A DNA stretch of 64,000 bases from CAVYHX01 sp963768415 (GCA_963768415.1 CAVYHX010000031.1:132959-196958); one strand, 5' to 3'; positions 1-8,512 are shown, counted from the stretch's first letter. The notes: a model not told the origin generated them from the sequence alone. Program-made: numbers and translations.

Positions 1-203
1 TCTTTCCTGTACACCGGCTCGGCGGTGAAACTCCTGATGTCCTGGCGCACATCCAGGATCACCACCTCGCCCTGATGCTGCGCCAGCCAGTCGGTTTCCA
101 CCAGCGGACCGGGTACCTGCACGGCATGGGCCTGTATGCCCCATGACAAAAAGATCATTACGACCAGTACTCTCATCAGTCTTCCCATATTCACTCTTCC
201 CAT
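1..203 (-). CDS. Secreted rhodanese-like sulfurtransferase, N-terminal part
   Basis: The left edge cuts this minus-strand gene, so only about 67 N-terminal residues are visible. Three in-frame ATGs occur at 203, 188 and 176. A hydrophobic signal segment (VLVVMIFLSWGIQAHA) is followed by VETDWLAQHQGEVVILDVRQ, the opening of a rhodanese fold as found in periplasmic thiosulfate/3-mercaptopyruvate sulfurtransferases. The catalytic Cys would lie beyond the edge. It sits downstream of, and in the same direction as, the YeeE permease gene, which fits handling of thiosulfate-type sulfur in the envelope. The family is recognised from the N-terminal motif only; which sulfurtransferase it is cannot be decided. 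Confidence 0.75.
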   Translation of the reverse strand, partial: MGRVNMGRLMRVLVVMIFLSWGIQAHAVQVPGPLVETDWLAQHQGEVVILDVRQDIRSFTAEPVYRK

Positions 204-326
204 ATCCAGCACCTCTGTTACAGCCCGGGCCGGGCGGTAAGTAGTTTCATACACATCAACAGCCCAAAGTATAAACCACAATAAAGACACCTGCCGTCCG
301 CGCCACGACACTCACCCGCTTCGATT

Positions 327-989
327 TCAACTGACTGCCGGTGCGGCCTTGCCGGCAAACACCTGTTGCAATCTGGTGAGCAGGTCGACAGGTTGCTCGG
401 CCAGACAGGCGAAGCGGCGGTCTTCGAGTACATCCACCCTGCCCCCAGCGGCAGCAAGCGCCTGCACGCGCCGGTCGCGTGACCGCAGCAGGGAGACGAT
501 TTCGTCATGATAGGTCTCGAGCATGGCCACCAGCCACCGTTCTACCAGGCCGAATCCCGGCACCGGTTGCAATCGATCCAGCAGCGCCGCCAGGCGATCC
601 GCCTCCAGCCAGACAGAATCCGTCACCCAGCGATTGACGGCAAACCAGCGCACCGGCTGTCCCTCCACATCCATCGCCAGACTGATAACGTGCGCCCAGT
701 TCTCCAGCGTGTCCGGAAGTGCCTGCGGCACCCGGGCGAAGACATGAAAATGTCCATGTTCATTCGCAGTGCGATGACTGGCGCCATGACAGTGATAGTA
801 CGCACGCCAGTCGTTTCCGCCGAAACGCAACATCTCCGCGGGCAGTTTCTGGTGTTCGACAAAATGCCCGGCTGACTCGAGCAATTCCAGCACGGGGTTG
901 GTGTTCCTGCTGGCGAGCAAGCGGATGCACTCGCACAATGCCGCCGCTGCGGCGATGCCTGCTGGCTCCCGGCTCTGCAGTGCGTTCAC
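327..989 (-). CDS. Conserved hypothetical protein, His-rich (DUF6969-like)
   Basis: A 220-residue soluble protein beginning with GTG at 989, whose GTGA overlaps the stop of the upstream Cys-repeat peptide, so translation is probably coupled. The most striking part is a His cluster around residues 65-82 (YYHCHGAS, then EHGHFHVFAR), which could bind metal. I recall similar EHGHFH proteins being catalogued as DUF6969, but this is from memory. No signal peptide or membrane span is visible. Its position between the YeeE permease and the rhodanese suggests a role linked to sulfur-compound uptake. The biochemical function is unknown. Confidence 0.75.
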   Translation of the reverse strand: MNALQSREPAGIAAAAALCECIRLLASRNTNPVLELLESAGHFVEHQKLPAEMLRFGGNDWRAYYHCHGASHRTANEHGHFHVFARVPQALPDTLENWAHVISLAMDVEGQPVRWFAVNRWVTDSVWLEADRLAALLDRLQPVPGFGLVERWLVAMLETYHDEIVSLLRSRDRRVQALAAAGGRVDVLEDRRFACLAEQPVDLLTRLQQVFAGKAAPAVS

Positions 990-1252
990 AACAGGTCATC
1001 CCCGTCAGTTCCATCCTGCGACAGGGTGCATGGCGAATCGTCCAGTGTGCAGGGAGATTCATTCATGCTGCACGGTGAATCATTCATACTGCAGGGACTC
1101 TCGATGTCTGCGTCTTGATAATTGCCGTTCTGCTCCGCGATGGTGCCCGCCGGCTCCGGCTCCGGCAGGCGCTGACGGGTATGGTCGATGGCAACGGCCA
1201 GGGTTGCCAGACCGATAGCGGACCCCATGATCCACCGATTACGCTGCTTCAT
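986..1252 (-). CDS. Small membrane-anchored protein with four Cys-heptad repeats
   Basis: An 88-residue protein starting directly after the YeeE stop (TGA then ATG) and overlapping the next gene by four bases, so it is firmly inside the operon. Residues 8-22 (IMGSAIGLATLAVAI) form a signal-anchor-like hydrophobic stretch. The C-terminal half carries four tandem heptads with a Cys at every seventh position (SPCSMND, SPCSMNE, SPCTLDD, SPCTLSQ), then an acidic end (DGTDGDDLL). The 21-bp units are visible in the DNA near 1030-1105. No family is recognised. The regular thiols in a sulfur-transport operon suggest a metal- or sulfur-binding tail, but this is inference. Confidence 0.65.
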   Translation of the reverse strand: MKQRNRWIMGSAIGLATLAVAIDHTRQRLPEPEPAGTIAEQNGNYQDADIESPCSMNDSPCSMNESPCTLDDSPCTLSQDGTDGDDLL

Positions 1253-2443
1253 TCATGTACCCCGGGGCGGATCCAGCCCGAACAGCGCGCGCAGGCGTAC
1301 GCCCAGCATACTTCCCAGAAAACCGGCGACCAGCCACAACCAGCCATGGATACTCCCCGAAACAATACCGGCAAGCATGCCGCCGATATTGCAGCCGAAT
1401 GCCAGGCGTGCGCCGTAGCCCAGCAGCAGTCCGCCCAGCACTGCTGTCAGGACCGCGTTGCGTTTCAACCGGCCGGGTGGCGCAAAACGGCCGGCCAGAC
1501 CGGCGGCGAGTACCGCGCCGAGAATTATGCCGAAATCCATCAGTGAGGTGGTATCGGCGAGGACACTGCGGTTGAGTGCCACGGCGGGATAGCCGCTGCT
1601 CCAGTACGGCCACGTGCTGACGTCGCCACCCAGTGCCATCCAGATTTTGGCACCCCACAGGCCGAAGGCAAAGGTGATGGACCACGGGTGCCCGGCAACC
1701 AGCAGCGTCAGCAGGCTCAGCACGGCCAGGCCGGCGACACCCCACCAAAGTGTCCACGGCCCGAACAGCAGCCGTTCGCTGAAGGGTAGATGCTGCCCTG
1801 TAACACCCAGGCTTTCCGTTGTCCCGTGGCGTCGGCGCTCCAGGGCGGCAACCAGGAGGTAGAGCGCACCCAGGACCAGCACCTGTATCAACAGTGCCGG
1901 CATCCAGCCCAGCGCATCGATCACCGACAGCTTGCCGAGGTTCGGCAGCGCCAGCCACCAGGGCAGGTGTGCAGTCCCCAGCAGGGTACCGGCAATGAAA
2001 AAGGATAGCGTAATCAGCATGCGGACCTGTCCGCCACCCACCGTAAACAGCGTACCCGACCCGCAGCCACCGCCAAGTTGCATACCGGCACCGAACAGGA
2101 AGGCCCCGACCAGCACCGACAGACTGACCGGCCCGAGTGCAGCACTGACGTTGATCTGGGGAAACAAGTTACCCAGTATCGGGAAAAACAGCAGCGAGGT
2201 GAGAGCCAGCAACATCAGTTGCGCGCGCACCGAAGCACCACGCCGTTTACGGACAAACTGCCGCCAGCCACCCGTAAATCCGAAACTGGCGTGGAACAGG
2301 GTAATCCCGAGTCCGGTGCCGATCAGGAACAGCAGGGCCTGCCGGGTGGCAAACGCATGCTGCAGAAACAGGCTGATGGCCAGCAGGCCCAGCGCGGTCA
2401 GCGTGACCAGGGGAGCATCAGGCCTGGAACGGACAGTCGCCAT
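1253..2443 (-). CDS. YeeE/YedE (TsuA-type) sulfur-compound permease
   Basis: A 396-residue polytopic inner-membrane protein with about nine to ten hydrophobic segments. Two signature regions of the YeeE/YedE (sulf_transp) family are visible: MQLGGGCGSGTLFTVGGG near residue 120 and ARLAFGCNIGGMLAGI near residue 360. These conserved Gly/Cys motifs line the path along which TsuA passes thiosulfate by transient S-H-S contacts. It is somewhat longer than E. coli TsuA. The start lies 2 nt after the preceding gene and the stop touches the next start, so the genes form one operon. A rhodanese downstream supports a sulfur-compound substrate. The exact substrate is not proven. Confidence 0.9.
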   Translation of the reverse strand: MATVRSRPDAPLVTLTALGLLAISLFLQHAFATRQALLFLIGTGLGITLFHASFGFTGGWRQFVRKRRGASVRAQLMLLALTSLLFFPILGNLFPQINVSAALGPVSLSVLVGAFLFGAGMQLGGGCGSGTLFTVGGGQVRMLITLSFFIAGTLLGTAHLPWWLALPNLGKLSVIDALGWMPALLIQVLVLGALYLLVAALERRRHGTTESLGVTGQHLPFSERLLFGPWTLWWGVAGLAVLSLLTLLVAGHPWSITFAFGLWGAKIWMALGGDVSTWPYWSSGYPAVALNRSVLADTTSLMDFGIILGAVLAAGLAGRFAPPGRLKRNAVLTAVLGGLLLGYGARLAFGCNIGGMLAGIVSGSIHGWLWLVAGFLGSMLGVRLRALFGLDPPRGT

Positions 2444-2445
2444 AC

Positions 2446-2832
2446 TCAGTGCAACTGTGGAAAATCGACAGCCACCTGTTTGCGGTATGCTTCATCATAA
2501 ATAAACTCGATGGAAGCGATCCCGTCTTTTTCCTCTATCTTGACCTGTTTCAGATCCGGCAATCGTAGCGCCAGATAGCTGCACATGGCCGCGGCCGTGG
2601 ATTCATCATTTGTTTTGATGGCGTGCGCCAGGTTGGCGGCAGCGAATTGCGCACGCTGGTTCAGATCTGGATTTCTGATGAGTTCCTCACCCATCTGGAT
2701 ACCGGACTCCATTTTGGAATCCATCTTGTCCAGGTAGGCCGCCTGATGATCGGGCAGCAGCATGTCACGGTCATATTCCAGTTGAGCAATGCCATTCAGA
2801 AAGACGGCCATAATATTGTTCATAAAATTCAT
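2446..2832 (-). CDS. Hypothetical protein, first gene of the YeeE operon
   Basis: A 128-residue soluble, mostly helical protein that I do not recognise. It opens with MNFMNNIMAVFLNGIAQLEYDR, has no convincing signal peptide, and ends with a likely beta element (KDGIASIEFIYDEAYRKQ). It stops 2 nt before the YeeE permease start, so it should be co-transcribed with the permease and may be an accessory or regulatory partner. Upstream lies a long gene-free stretch with inverted repeats. The coding call rests on length, codon use and tight operon spacing. Confidence 0.65.
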   Translation of the reverse strand: MNFMNNIMAVFLNGIAQLEYDRDMLLPDHQAAYLDKMDSKMESGIQMGEELIRNPDLNQRAQFAAANLAHAIKTNDESTAAAMCSYLALRLPDLKQVKIEEKDGIASIEFIYDEAYRKQVAVDFPQLH

Positions 2833-3625
2833 CTGCCCCTGTACGCATCATTTAGGTCCGGCATGGGCCGTTATTATTTCATATTTGGAGAATTGGATCA
2901 GGCACCGTGGATCACTTCATGCCAATTCCGCAATCCTGCGGAAAAAAGAGGCTTATCAGCAAGTAGAGCGGTAATACCAATCTCCACAATACCCGTAGGT
3001 TCCGCAGATCCGGTGGCACAGAATGTGAAATTTGGCTCTTCCCCAAATCGAGTGAGGATGACAAATGACGATGAAACACCGTTGGTCGAATGAATTCGAC
3101 CCTACAGAGCTGAATCAATCCCGATGAAATGCCGCTGGTCGAATGAATTCGACCCTACTCAATCAAACCTGTAGGGTCGAATTCATTCGACCAACAACGT
3201 TGCCATCAGAAGGCATGCGTCTCGTCTCAATTGATGTGTCACCCACTCAATCAAGGGTAGACCCTGAAATTCAACTGCACACTCCCGCTGCTTGCATTTG
3301 CTGCACTGTCTATTGCCGCGGGGACGCATACCCAGGGGCCCCGGGGGGAAAGATGCTAAACGCGTGCTATCAACCATTCTCTGATGTTTAACCGATACGC
3401 ATATAAACAATGACTTAAAGGCAAAGAACAACCCGCTCCCTTCATTCAAGCGCAATTCCCCTCTGTTGGCTAAACTAGCAGATTCAGAGATACTCTCATC
3501 AACTGGTACTCGCACAGATGACGCATGCCAGGGCGCAGCAGGCCTGTAATGACTGGTAGCCTGCGAAAAATGCCGCTGCAGCGCGGAGTGTGTGCGGCGG
3601 CAATGTTTTCAGAAGGAGCATGGAT
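2833..3625. other. Gene-free stretch with palindromic repeats
   Basis: About 790 bases separate the YeeE operon from the secreted protein at 3626. Short ORFs here show no coding character. The only structure is the cluster of three palindromic repeats at 3084-3192, described separately. The 3' part must hold the promoter for the gene at 3626, but I see no clear consensus. Confidence 0.6.
3084..3192. repeat. REP-like palindromic repeat cluster, three copies
   Basis: Three copies of an imperfect palindrome with 8-bp arms GGTCGAAT/ATTCGACC occur at 3084-3101, 3137-3154 and 3175-3192. The first two are direct repeats extending upstream (GATGAAA, then CCGTTGG or CCGCTGG) and downstream into CCCTAC. 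The third is inverted, with GTAGGG in front. Each can fold into a hairpin. This is the form of a bacterial REP/BIME element, of the kind mobilised by RAYT transposases. No transposase is present nearby. Confidence 0.75.
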
Positions 3626-4099
3626 ATGCAGCGATTAAAGCAGAATTTCCTCACGATCGGATCATGCATAACCCTGGCTGTGTTTCTGGTATTGCATACC
3701 GGCTGGGTCAGTGCGGGGGAAGGCAAGGATGAAACGGTCGCCTGCGACGTGCCTGCAGGCCAGCTGGAAACAGCGGCGCAATCCCCGATCGCGGCACAGG
3801 GCATGCGGGTGTACCGGGATCCACAGACAGGGCGGCTCGGTCCACGGCCTCCCGGCGCCGCGCAACGTGGCCTGACGACCGCCGAGCAACACATGCTCAA
3901 CCGCTCCGATAAGGGGCTGCGGCCGCGCACCCTGCCCGGTGGCGGGGTTGCCGTCGATCTTCAGGGACGTTACCGGAGTATGGCCGTGGCGACGGTCGGC
4001 GCCGATGGAAAGGCCGCGGTCAACTGTACGCTCACCCCGGCGCAGGCCGCAGCAGCCCTGCAGGCAGGGGAACAGTCCGCGGCAGAGCAAGTCGAATGA
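3626..4099 (+). CDS. Secreted hypothetical protein
   Basis: The chosen ATG at 3626 follows AAGGAG (3613-3618) with 7-nt spacing; the overlapping ATG at 3620 is too close to it. The product is 157 residues with a signal peptide (FLTIGSCITLAVFLVLHTGWVSAG) and a periplasmic or secreted region rich in Gly, Pro and Ala. A central segment (GMRVYRDPQTGRLGPRPPGA) resembles short conserved exported proteins often found beside metalloprotease-like genes; no function is known. It overlaps the next gene by 4 nt, so the two are probably translated together and may act together outside the cytoplasm. Confidence 0.7.
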   Translation: MQRLKQNFLTIGSCITLAVFLVLHTGWVSAGEGKDETVACDVPAGQLETAAQSPIAAQGMRVYRDPQTGRLGPRPPGAAQRGLTTAEQHMLNRSDKGLRPRTLPGGGVAVDLQGRYRSMAVATVGADGKAAVNCTLTPAQAAAALQAGEQSAAEQVE

Positions 4100-5571
4100 T
4101 TCACCCCCGCCCGGCCGCCTGGTGTTTGTTTATCCGGTTGCTGCCGGTCCTGCTGGTGTGCCTGATCGCGACACCACCGGTCCAGGCGGCCAGTTTCGTG
4201 ATCAACAACATGGACGGTTCCAACGAGGGTTTCAACGATCCCACGCCGGCCAATCCAGTCGGCGGCAACAACGGGACCACACTGGGGCAGCAGCGCCTGA
4301 ACCTGTTCCAGAAGGCGGCGGAGATCTGGGGCGCAGCGATCGAGAGCAACGTGCCGATCATTATCCAGGCGAACTTCGATCCGTTAACGTGCAATTCAAG
4401 CTCCGCAGTGCTGGGCTCGGCCGGTGCCACACAGATCATCAGAGATTTCCCCAATTCACAGAAATCCAACACGTGGTACCACATCGCTCTGGCCAACGCG
4501 ATCGCGGACATCGACCTGCTCCCGGGCATCGACGACATCGTCGCGACCTTCAACAGCGCCATCGACAACAACAACAGTTGCCTGTCCGGGACCAACTGGT
4601 ACCTCGGCTTTGACCACAACCACGGCAGCGATATCGACCTGCTGGTGGTACTGCTGCATGAGTTCGCCCATGGACTTGGCTTCTCGAGCTTCACCAACCC
4701 GACCAACGGGAAATTCATTAGTGGCATTCAGGACATTTACTCGCACTTCACCCTGGATAACACCACCGGTCAGCACTGGAACGTGATGACCGACAACGAG
4801 CGCATGTTCTCGGCCACCAACACCGGCAATGTAGTGTGGGATGGCGCCGCTGTTGCCGCCGCCGCAGGGTTCCTCACCGGCGGCACCGATACTTTCGGCA
4901 ACGTAAGGCTCTATGCACCAAACCCGGTTGAATCCGGCTCGTCGATCTCGCACTTCGACACCGCGGCAAGCCCGAATCTGCTCATGGAACCCTACATCAC
5001 CTCGAGTCTCGGCTCCGATCTCGATCTCACCGACGACCAGCTGTTCGACCTGGGCTGGACTTCGGCAGACACAGACGGTGACGGCGTGGCGGACGCCGCG
5101 GACAACTGCCCGCAAGACCCGAATCCCGACCAGACCGATACCGACGGCGACGGAGCGGGGGACGCCTGTGATAACGATATCGACGGTGATGGGCTGGACA
5201 ACGCCACGGAACAATCGTTGGGAACCGACCCGGGGAATCCCGACAGCGACGGGGACGGACTCGCCGACGGCGAGGAGGTCAACCTGTACCTAACCGATCC
5301 GTTGAATACCGACACCGATGACGATTACCTGGATGACGGCGTGGAAGTCAATGTGTACGGCTCCGACCCCGCCCACAATGACACCGGCGACGTAGCGCCG
5401 CGCGGCAATCCCGACGGAACACTGAACGCCGGTGATCTGGTGGTGCTGATGCGGCTGGTGCTGCAGCTGGAAACGCCCGACGCGCGCGAGTCCGTGCTGG
5501 CCGACATGAACCACGACGGCCAGCTGAACGCCGCTGACATCCTGCTGCTCACAGTGGCGCTTGGCCTGTAA
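4096..5571 (+). CDS. Secreted zinc metalloprotease with TSP3 repeats and dockerin-like end
   Basis: A 491-residue exported protein. Residues 1-32 are a signal peptide ending near PPVQAAS. The catalytic region carries VVLLHEFAHGLGFSSF, a HExxHxxGF zinc site of a metzincin-like peptidase, followed by ISHFDTAASPNLLMEPY, a plausible Met-turn region. After about residue 325 come thrombospondin type-3 calcium repeats (DTDGDGVADAADNCPQDP, DTDGDGAGDACDNDIDGDG and others). The last 60 residues (GTLNAGDLVVLMRLVL, ADMNHDGQLNAADILLLT) are a dockerin-like pair of calcium loops. The upstream secreted gene overlaps it by 4 nt. The substrate is unknown, and no cohesin partner is visible in the window. Confidence 0.88.
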   Translation: MIHPRPAAWCLFIRLLPVLLVCLIATPPVQAASFVINNMDGSNEGFNDPTPANPVGGNNGTTLGQQRLNLFQKAAEIWGAAIESNVPIIIQANFDPLTCNSSSAVLGSAGATQIIRDFPNSQKSNTWYHIALANAIADIDLLPGIDDIVATFNSAIDNNNSCLSGTNWYLGFDHNHGSDIDLLVVLLHEFAHGLGFSSFTNPTNGKFISGIQDIYSHFTLDNTTGQHWNVMTDNERMFSATNTGNVVWDGAAVAAAAGFLTGGTDTFGNVRLYAPNPVESGSSISHFDTAASPNLLMEPYITSSLGSDLDLTDDQLFDLGWTSADTDGDGVADAADNCPQDPNPDQTDTDGDGAGDACDNDIDGDGLDNATEQSLGTDPGNPDSDGDGLADGEEVNLYLTDPLNTDTDDDYLDDGVEVNVYGSDPAHNDTGDVAPRGNPDGTLNAGDLVVLMRLVLQLETPDARESVLADMNHDGQLNAADILLLTVALGL

Positions 5572-5721
5572 GCGGCACTGGCTTTACCTTGCCCTCTATG
5601 TCATCAGCTTGATGCTGATCGTCGCCACCGACTGCTCCAGCCCGGTCGCGGACATTGGTCCATCACCGCGCCAGGTTGACGCGTAGTTCACAACCGACCG
5701 CGCATCCGGCACGTCTGGCCG

Positions 5722-5940
5722 TTACTTCTTGCGCAACCCGGACAATAGTTTCAGTGCAACAATCGCCAGCGGCGTGCCGTGCAGGAACAAGTCAAAAATA
5801 TCGACGGGTCGCACCAGCGTCCCGGCATAAAGCATTTTCAGTTTCTGCCACAGGTGCGGTTCCGGCACAAAAGGCGCCAGTGCCAGCAGCAGGGCGAGTG
5901 GCACGATAATCGAGAACGAAATTTTATCCAGTAAATGCAT
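5722..5940 (-). CDS. Small conserved membrane protein
   Basis: A 72-residue protein with two hydrophobic segments (ISFSIIVPLALLLALAPFVP and TPLAIVALKLLSGL) separated by a short loop with KLKMLYAGTLVRPVDIFDLF. Small proteins of this pattern recur as hypothetical membrane proteins in gammaproteobacteria. The function is unknown. It stands alone, convergent with the metalloprotease, and its start is an ATG at 5940. Confidence 0.65.
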   Translation of the reverse strand: MHLLDKISFSIIVPLALLLALAPFVPEPHLWQKLKMLYAGTLVRPVDIFDLFLHGTPLAIVALKLLSGLRKK

Positions 5941-6245
5941 ATCAAATTCTGCCTTAATGTTATTCGGGGTAAGCCGAACAGCCGGGTAAGCTCAAGGTTG
6001 TCACTCCGATAATGGCTGGCTACGGGTCAATTATCCGTAACCAGGAACGTCGTTACTGTTAGGCAACCCGCAAGAACTCAATATGAGGCGTGCCCTGCCC
6101 TTGCCGCGAAAAGCCAGTAACATATTGTTATATATGCAATAACACCTCTTTTGCCGCGCAAACAGGCGGTAACTCCAGTTAGTATATGAGCAAATTATAA
6201 TATTATGCTATACTTACTCTTATGTTTTTAGATGGGGTGCGCTAC
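5941..6245. promoter_or_regulatory. AT-rich upstream region of the YceI gene
   Basis: About 300 bases between divergent genes. The 3' part is markedly AT-rich and holds TATAAT at 6196-6201 and TATACT at 6209-6214, either of which could be a -10 box for the YceI-family gene. AGTATA at 6181-6186 and TATACT at 6209-6214 are inverted copies and could be an operator. No -35 box is convincing. Confidence 0.35.
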
Positions 6246-6914
6246 ATGATCATTAGAGAAAGAATCCAGCGGTTGCTGCTGACAGCCTTGTTGCTACTCT
6301 ATGTCAGTCCCGGACAGGCGCAGGATGGCGACCTGTGTGCGCCTTTCATGGATGGCAAGGTTAACGAGTCCCTGCTGGCAACAATGTTGTCCGCGGCCGA
6401 GAACGGTGACCTCTATCGCATCCGCACGGAATCATCGCGTGTCGGATTTTGTGTCGGCAGTCAACTGGCCGAGATCAAAGGTATATTCCGCGAGTTCCAG
6501 GGAGGATTGACCCTGGGTGATGACACTGGCAACGGCCAGACCATGGTCGTTATCCGGGCCGACAGTATAGATACAAAAGGCAAATTAACAGAAAGCATTG
6601 TCAAGGGTGAGAATTTCTTTGACACGGAGAATAATCCCGAAATTCTGTTCGTCAGCCATGGCTTTGAGTGGACCAGCCGGAACACTGCAGAGATTAAAGG
6701 CGACCTGACCTTGCGCGGCATAACAAAACCCGTGGTGTTCCATGTTCAGCTAACTGCCATGGATGGCAAACAGGATCACGAATTCAAGCGGATCCTTGTC
6801 AAGGCGACCGCCGAACTCAGCCGATCCGAGTTCGGAATGAATGCCTTCAGCTCCCTTGTCGATGACTCGGTGCGTTTGTGCATGAGTATCGAGGCAATGA
6901 AATATCGATCATAG
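6246..6914 (+). CDS. YceI family periplasmic protein
   Basis: The product, read from the ATG at 6246 after a GGGGTG stretch, has a signal peptide (RLLLTALLLLYVSPGQAQ) and about 195 mature residues. The YceI fold shows in YRIRTESSRVGF near the start, EIKGIFREFQGGLTL, SIDTKGKLTESIVKGENFFD, and the family hallmark GDLTLRGITKPVVFHVQL. YceI proteins are periplasmic lipocalin-like barrels that bind polyisoprenoids or amphiphilic molecules. The ligand here cannot be named. The N-terminal LCAPFMDGKVNESLLATMLS segment is an extra part before the fold. It appears monocistronic. Confidence 0.9.
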   Translation: MIIRERIQRLLLTALLLLYVSPGQAQDGDLCAPFMDGKVNESLLATMLSAAENGDLYRIRTESSRVGFCVGSQLAEIKGIFREFQGGLTLGDDTGNGQTMVVIRADSIDTKGKLTESIVKGENFFDTENNPEILFVSHGFEWTSRNTAEIKGDLTLRGITKPVVFHVQLTAMDGKQDHEFKRILVKATAELSRSEFGMNAFSSLVDDSVRLCMSIEAMKYRS

Positions 6915-7385
6915 GATGAGGTTCTGTGTGCCGCAGGCCATTCGGCCTTGCGGCAGTGCATTTACACAGGAAACTGCCGCCGGCATGGCATATCTCTCGC
7001 TGGCGGCCTGCCCTGCTGGATTCATGCCGCCGCCTCACTGCAGCACGAATCAAGACACTGGCACAAGAACACAATCCAGGCGAAAGCGTGCTGACAAGAT
7101 AATTCGCACACTGGCATGACACCACAATGAAAACGATTCTCCGGTGGTAGCATGAAGACTGCTATGCATCTTCGTTACCTGCACACGTCCCCGTGCGCGC
7201 CCCTTCCATCACCTGCCGGCGCAAAAAGAGCCGTCTGCCGAACCTTTGATATATTCATATAACTAACTGTATATATTAATATAAATACAAAACAGCAGCA
7301 CACTCATACAACCTTCGTACAATATACAAATCCCGCTATTTGTCTAAGCTTGGTAACAGGTTAAATAAATAAAGGGGTTGGCATC
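6915..7385. other. Gene-free stretch
   Basis: About 470 bases. No ORF here has a recognisable product. The right half (7240-7340) is very AT-rich and probably carries the promoter of the 58-residue ORF at 7386. No repeat or clear terminator is visible. Confidence 0.5.
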
Positions 7386-7562
7386 ATGAGAAAAAACAGG
7401 CATAGAGAAGACCGCCGGATCACATTTCTATCACAGCCTTACTCATACAATCGTCGCAGGATGCCGGACCGGCGCCTGAGCAATATCTCGGTAGAATTTA
7501 TTCCACTGGAATCGGTGCACGCTCACGCACATACAAGGGGAATGTTCAGAAAATCCCGATGA
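7386..7562 (+). CDS. Small basic protein, 58 residues
   Basis: This ORF starts at ATG 7386, preceded by AAGGGG with about 8-nt spacing. The product is strongly basic (MRKNRHREDRRITFLSQ ... RRRMPDRRLSNISVEFIPLE) and ends in a His/Arg-rich tail. It has no signal peptide. The segment DRRLSNISVEFIP is patterned like a conserved core of small gammaproteobacterial proteins of unknown role, but I cannot name a family. A hairpin follows 15 nt after the stop. Coding is supported by the ribosome site and the position between AT-rich upstream DNA and the hairpin. Confidence 0.5.
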   Translation: MRKNRHREDRRITFLSQPYSYNRRRMPDRRLSNISVEFIPLESVHAHAHTRGMFRKSR

Positions 7563-7576
7563 CTCTATTGACTACG

Positions 7577-7598
7577 CCGGATGGAAACTTCCATCCGG
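7577..7598 (+). terminator. Hairpin after the 58-residue ORF
   Basis: Perfect 10-bp arms CCGGATGGAA/TTCCATCCGG are separated by 2 nt (effectively a 9-bp stem with a 4-nt loop). No T-run follows, so termination would be weak or factor-dependent; it could also protect the small transcript. Confidence 0.45.
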
Positions 7599-7646
7599 TC
7601 TCCTACTAAAGAAGCCTGACTTACATGGTTTTTTTGGGAGGCACAC

Positions 7647-8039
7647 ATGGGTTATACAACATACATTATCCCTGTCCTGCTTCTCGCAGGCAGTTCAACT
7701 GCCAATGCAGAGTACTGGTATATCGAGCCTGCCAAACCTGCCGTGACGCGTGCAGACGAATGGGCCATCGTAGCACCTGATATGTCACCACCCGAACTCA
7801 GACAGGCCACTCTCCACAATCAGCACCTGCTGGGTGATACCCTGAGGACATACTCGGAAAACGCTTTCACATCGATTGGCTTCAGCAAGAAGAATATCGA
7901 TTTTATGGGAGCGGCAATCGGCCTGGCTGTACGTGATGCCAGGTTCCATCTGGATGACAGCAAGTTGCTGGCACTGGAACTCAAGGATGTTGCCAAGGAT
8001 GAACGTGCCTTGTTCTTCGGGATCAATATCGATTGGTAG
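7647..8039 (+). CDS. Secreted hypothetical protein
   Basis: A 130-residue protein with a good ribosome site (GGGAGG about 7 nt before ATG 7647) and a signal peptide (TYIIPVLLLAGSSTANAEYW). The mature part (about 108 residues) has no Cys and no known motif; it is largely helical with FSKKNIDFMGAAIGLAVRDARFHLDDS near the middle. It is convergent with the cytochrome gene at 8070. The function is unknown. Confidence 0.7.
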   Translation: MGYTTYIIPVLLLAGSSTANAEYWYIEPAKPAVTRADEWAIVAPDMSPPELRQATLHNQHLLGDTLRTYSENAFTSIGFSKKNIDFMGAAIGLAVRDARFHLDDSKLLALELKDVAKDERALFFGINIDW

Positions 8040-8069
8040 CAATCATGTTACCGCCCGGACCTGGCATCA

Positions 8070-8390
8070 TTACTTATAGGGCTTATCCGTAAACCGGTAG
8101 TAGTGTGCATTCAGAAAATCGACAACATCGTCGATGTCCTCGCCGGACCAGCCCAGTTGCGCGTGGAAACTCCAGGCCATTACCCATTTATGCAGGTCAT
8201 TTATCGAGCTTGCACGACGGTCCTTGCGCTTGTGCACTGCTTCATCGTGACATGAAGTACAGTGATTTTCATACAACGCCTGGCCACGATCGAATTGTTT
8301 CGCCATTGCCGGCCGGGCACTCGACAACAATGCGAATAAGCCAATAAACACACCCTTTATAAGAGCCGATTGTGGTGCTGTGTTTCTCAT
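8070..8390 (-). CDS. Small monohaem c-type cytochrome
   Basis: A 106-residue protein with a signal peptide (GVFIGLFALLSSARPAMA) followed by GQALYENHCTSCHDEAVH, a canonical CxxCH haem-attachment site. The likely axial Met is not in a typical place: WVMAWSFHAQLGWSGEDIDDVVDFLN holds the only late Met, and this WSxEDIDDVVDFLN ending is typical of short periplasmic cytochromes. The mature size of about 76 residues fits a class I cytochrome c. It would shuttle electrons in the periplasm; donor and acceptor are unknown. It is convergent with the preceding secreted gene. Confidence 0.88.
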   Translation of the reverse strand: MRNTAPQSALIKGVFIGLFALLSSARPAMAKQFDRGQALYENHCTSCHDEAVHKRKDRRASSINDLHKWVMAWSFHAQLGWSGEDIDDVVDFLNAHYYRFTDKPYK

Positions 8391-8512
8391 TCTGCACTCC
8401 TTATCAGGACGAACAACAATTGAAGTTAATCTGACTCATGCAATCGAGAGCCACGTACACCTGTTGATTTGGTCGTGATATTGTCTAACAACAGCGCACC
8501 GATACGCAACGC

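Noticed and set aside
1239..1958. A 239-codon ORF in another frame of the YeeE gene
   Set aside because: Same strand, different frame; the YeeE frame is clearly the coding one.
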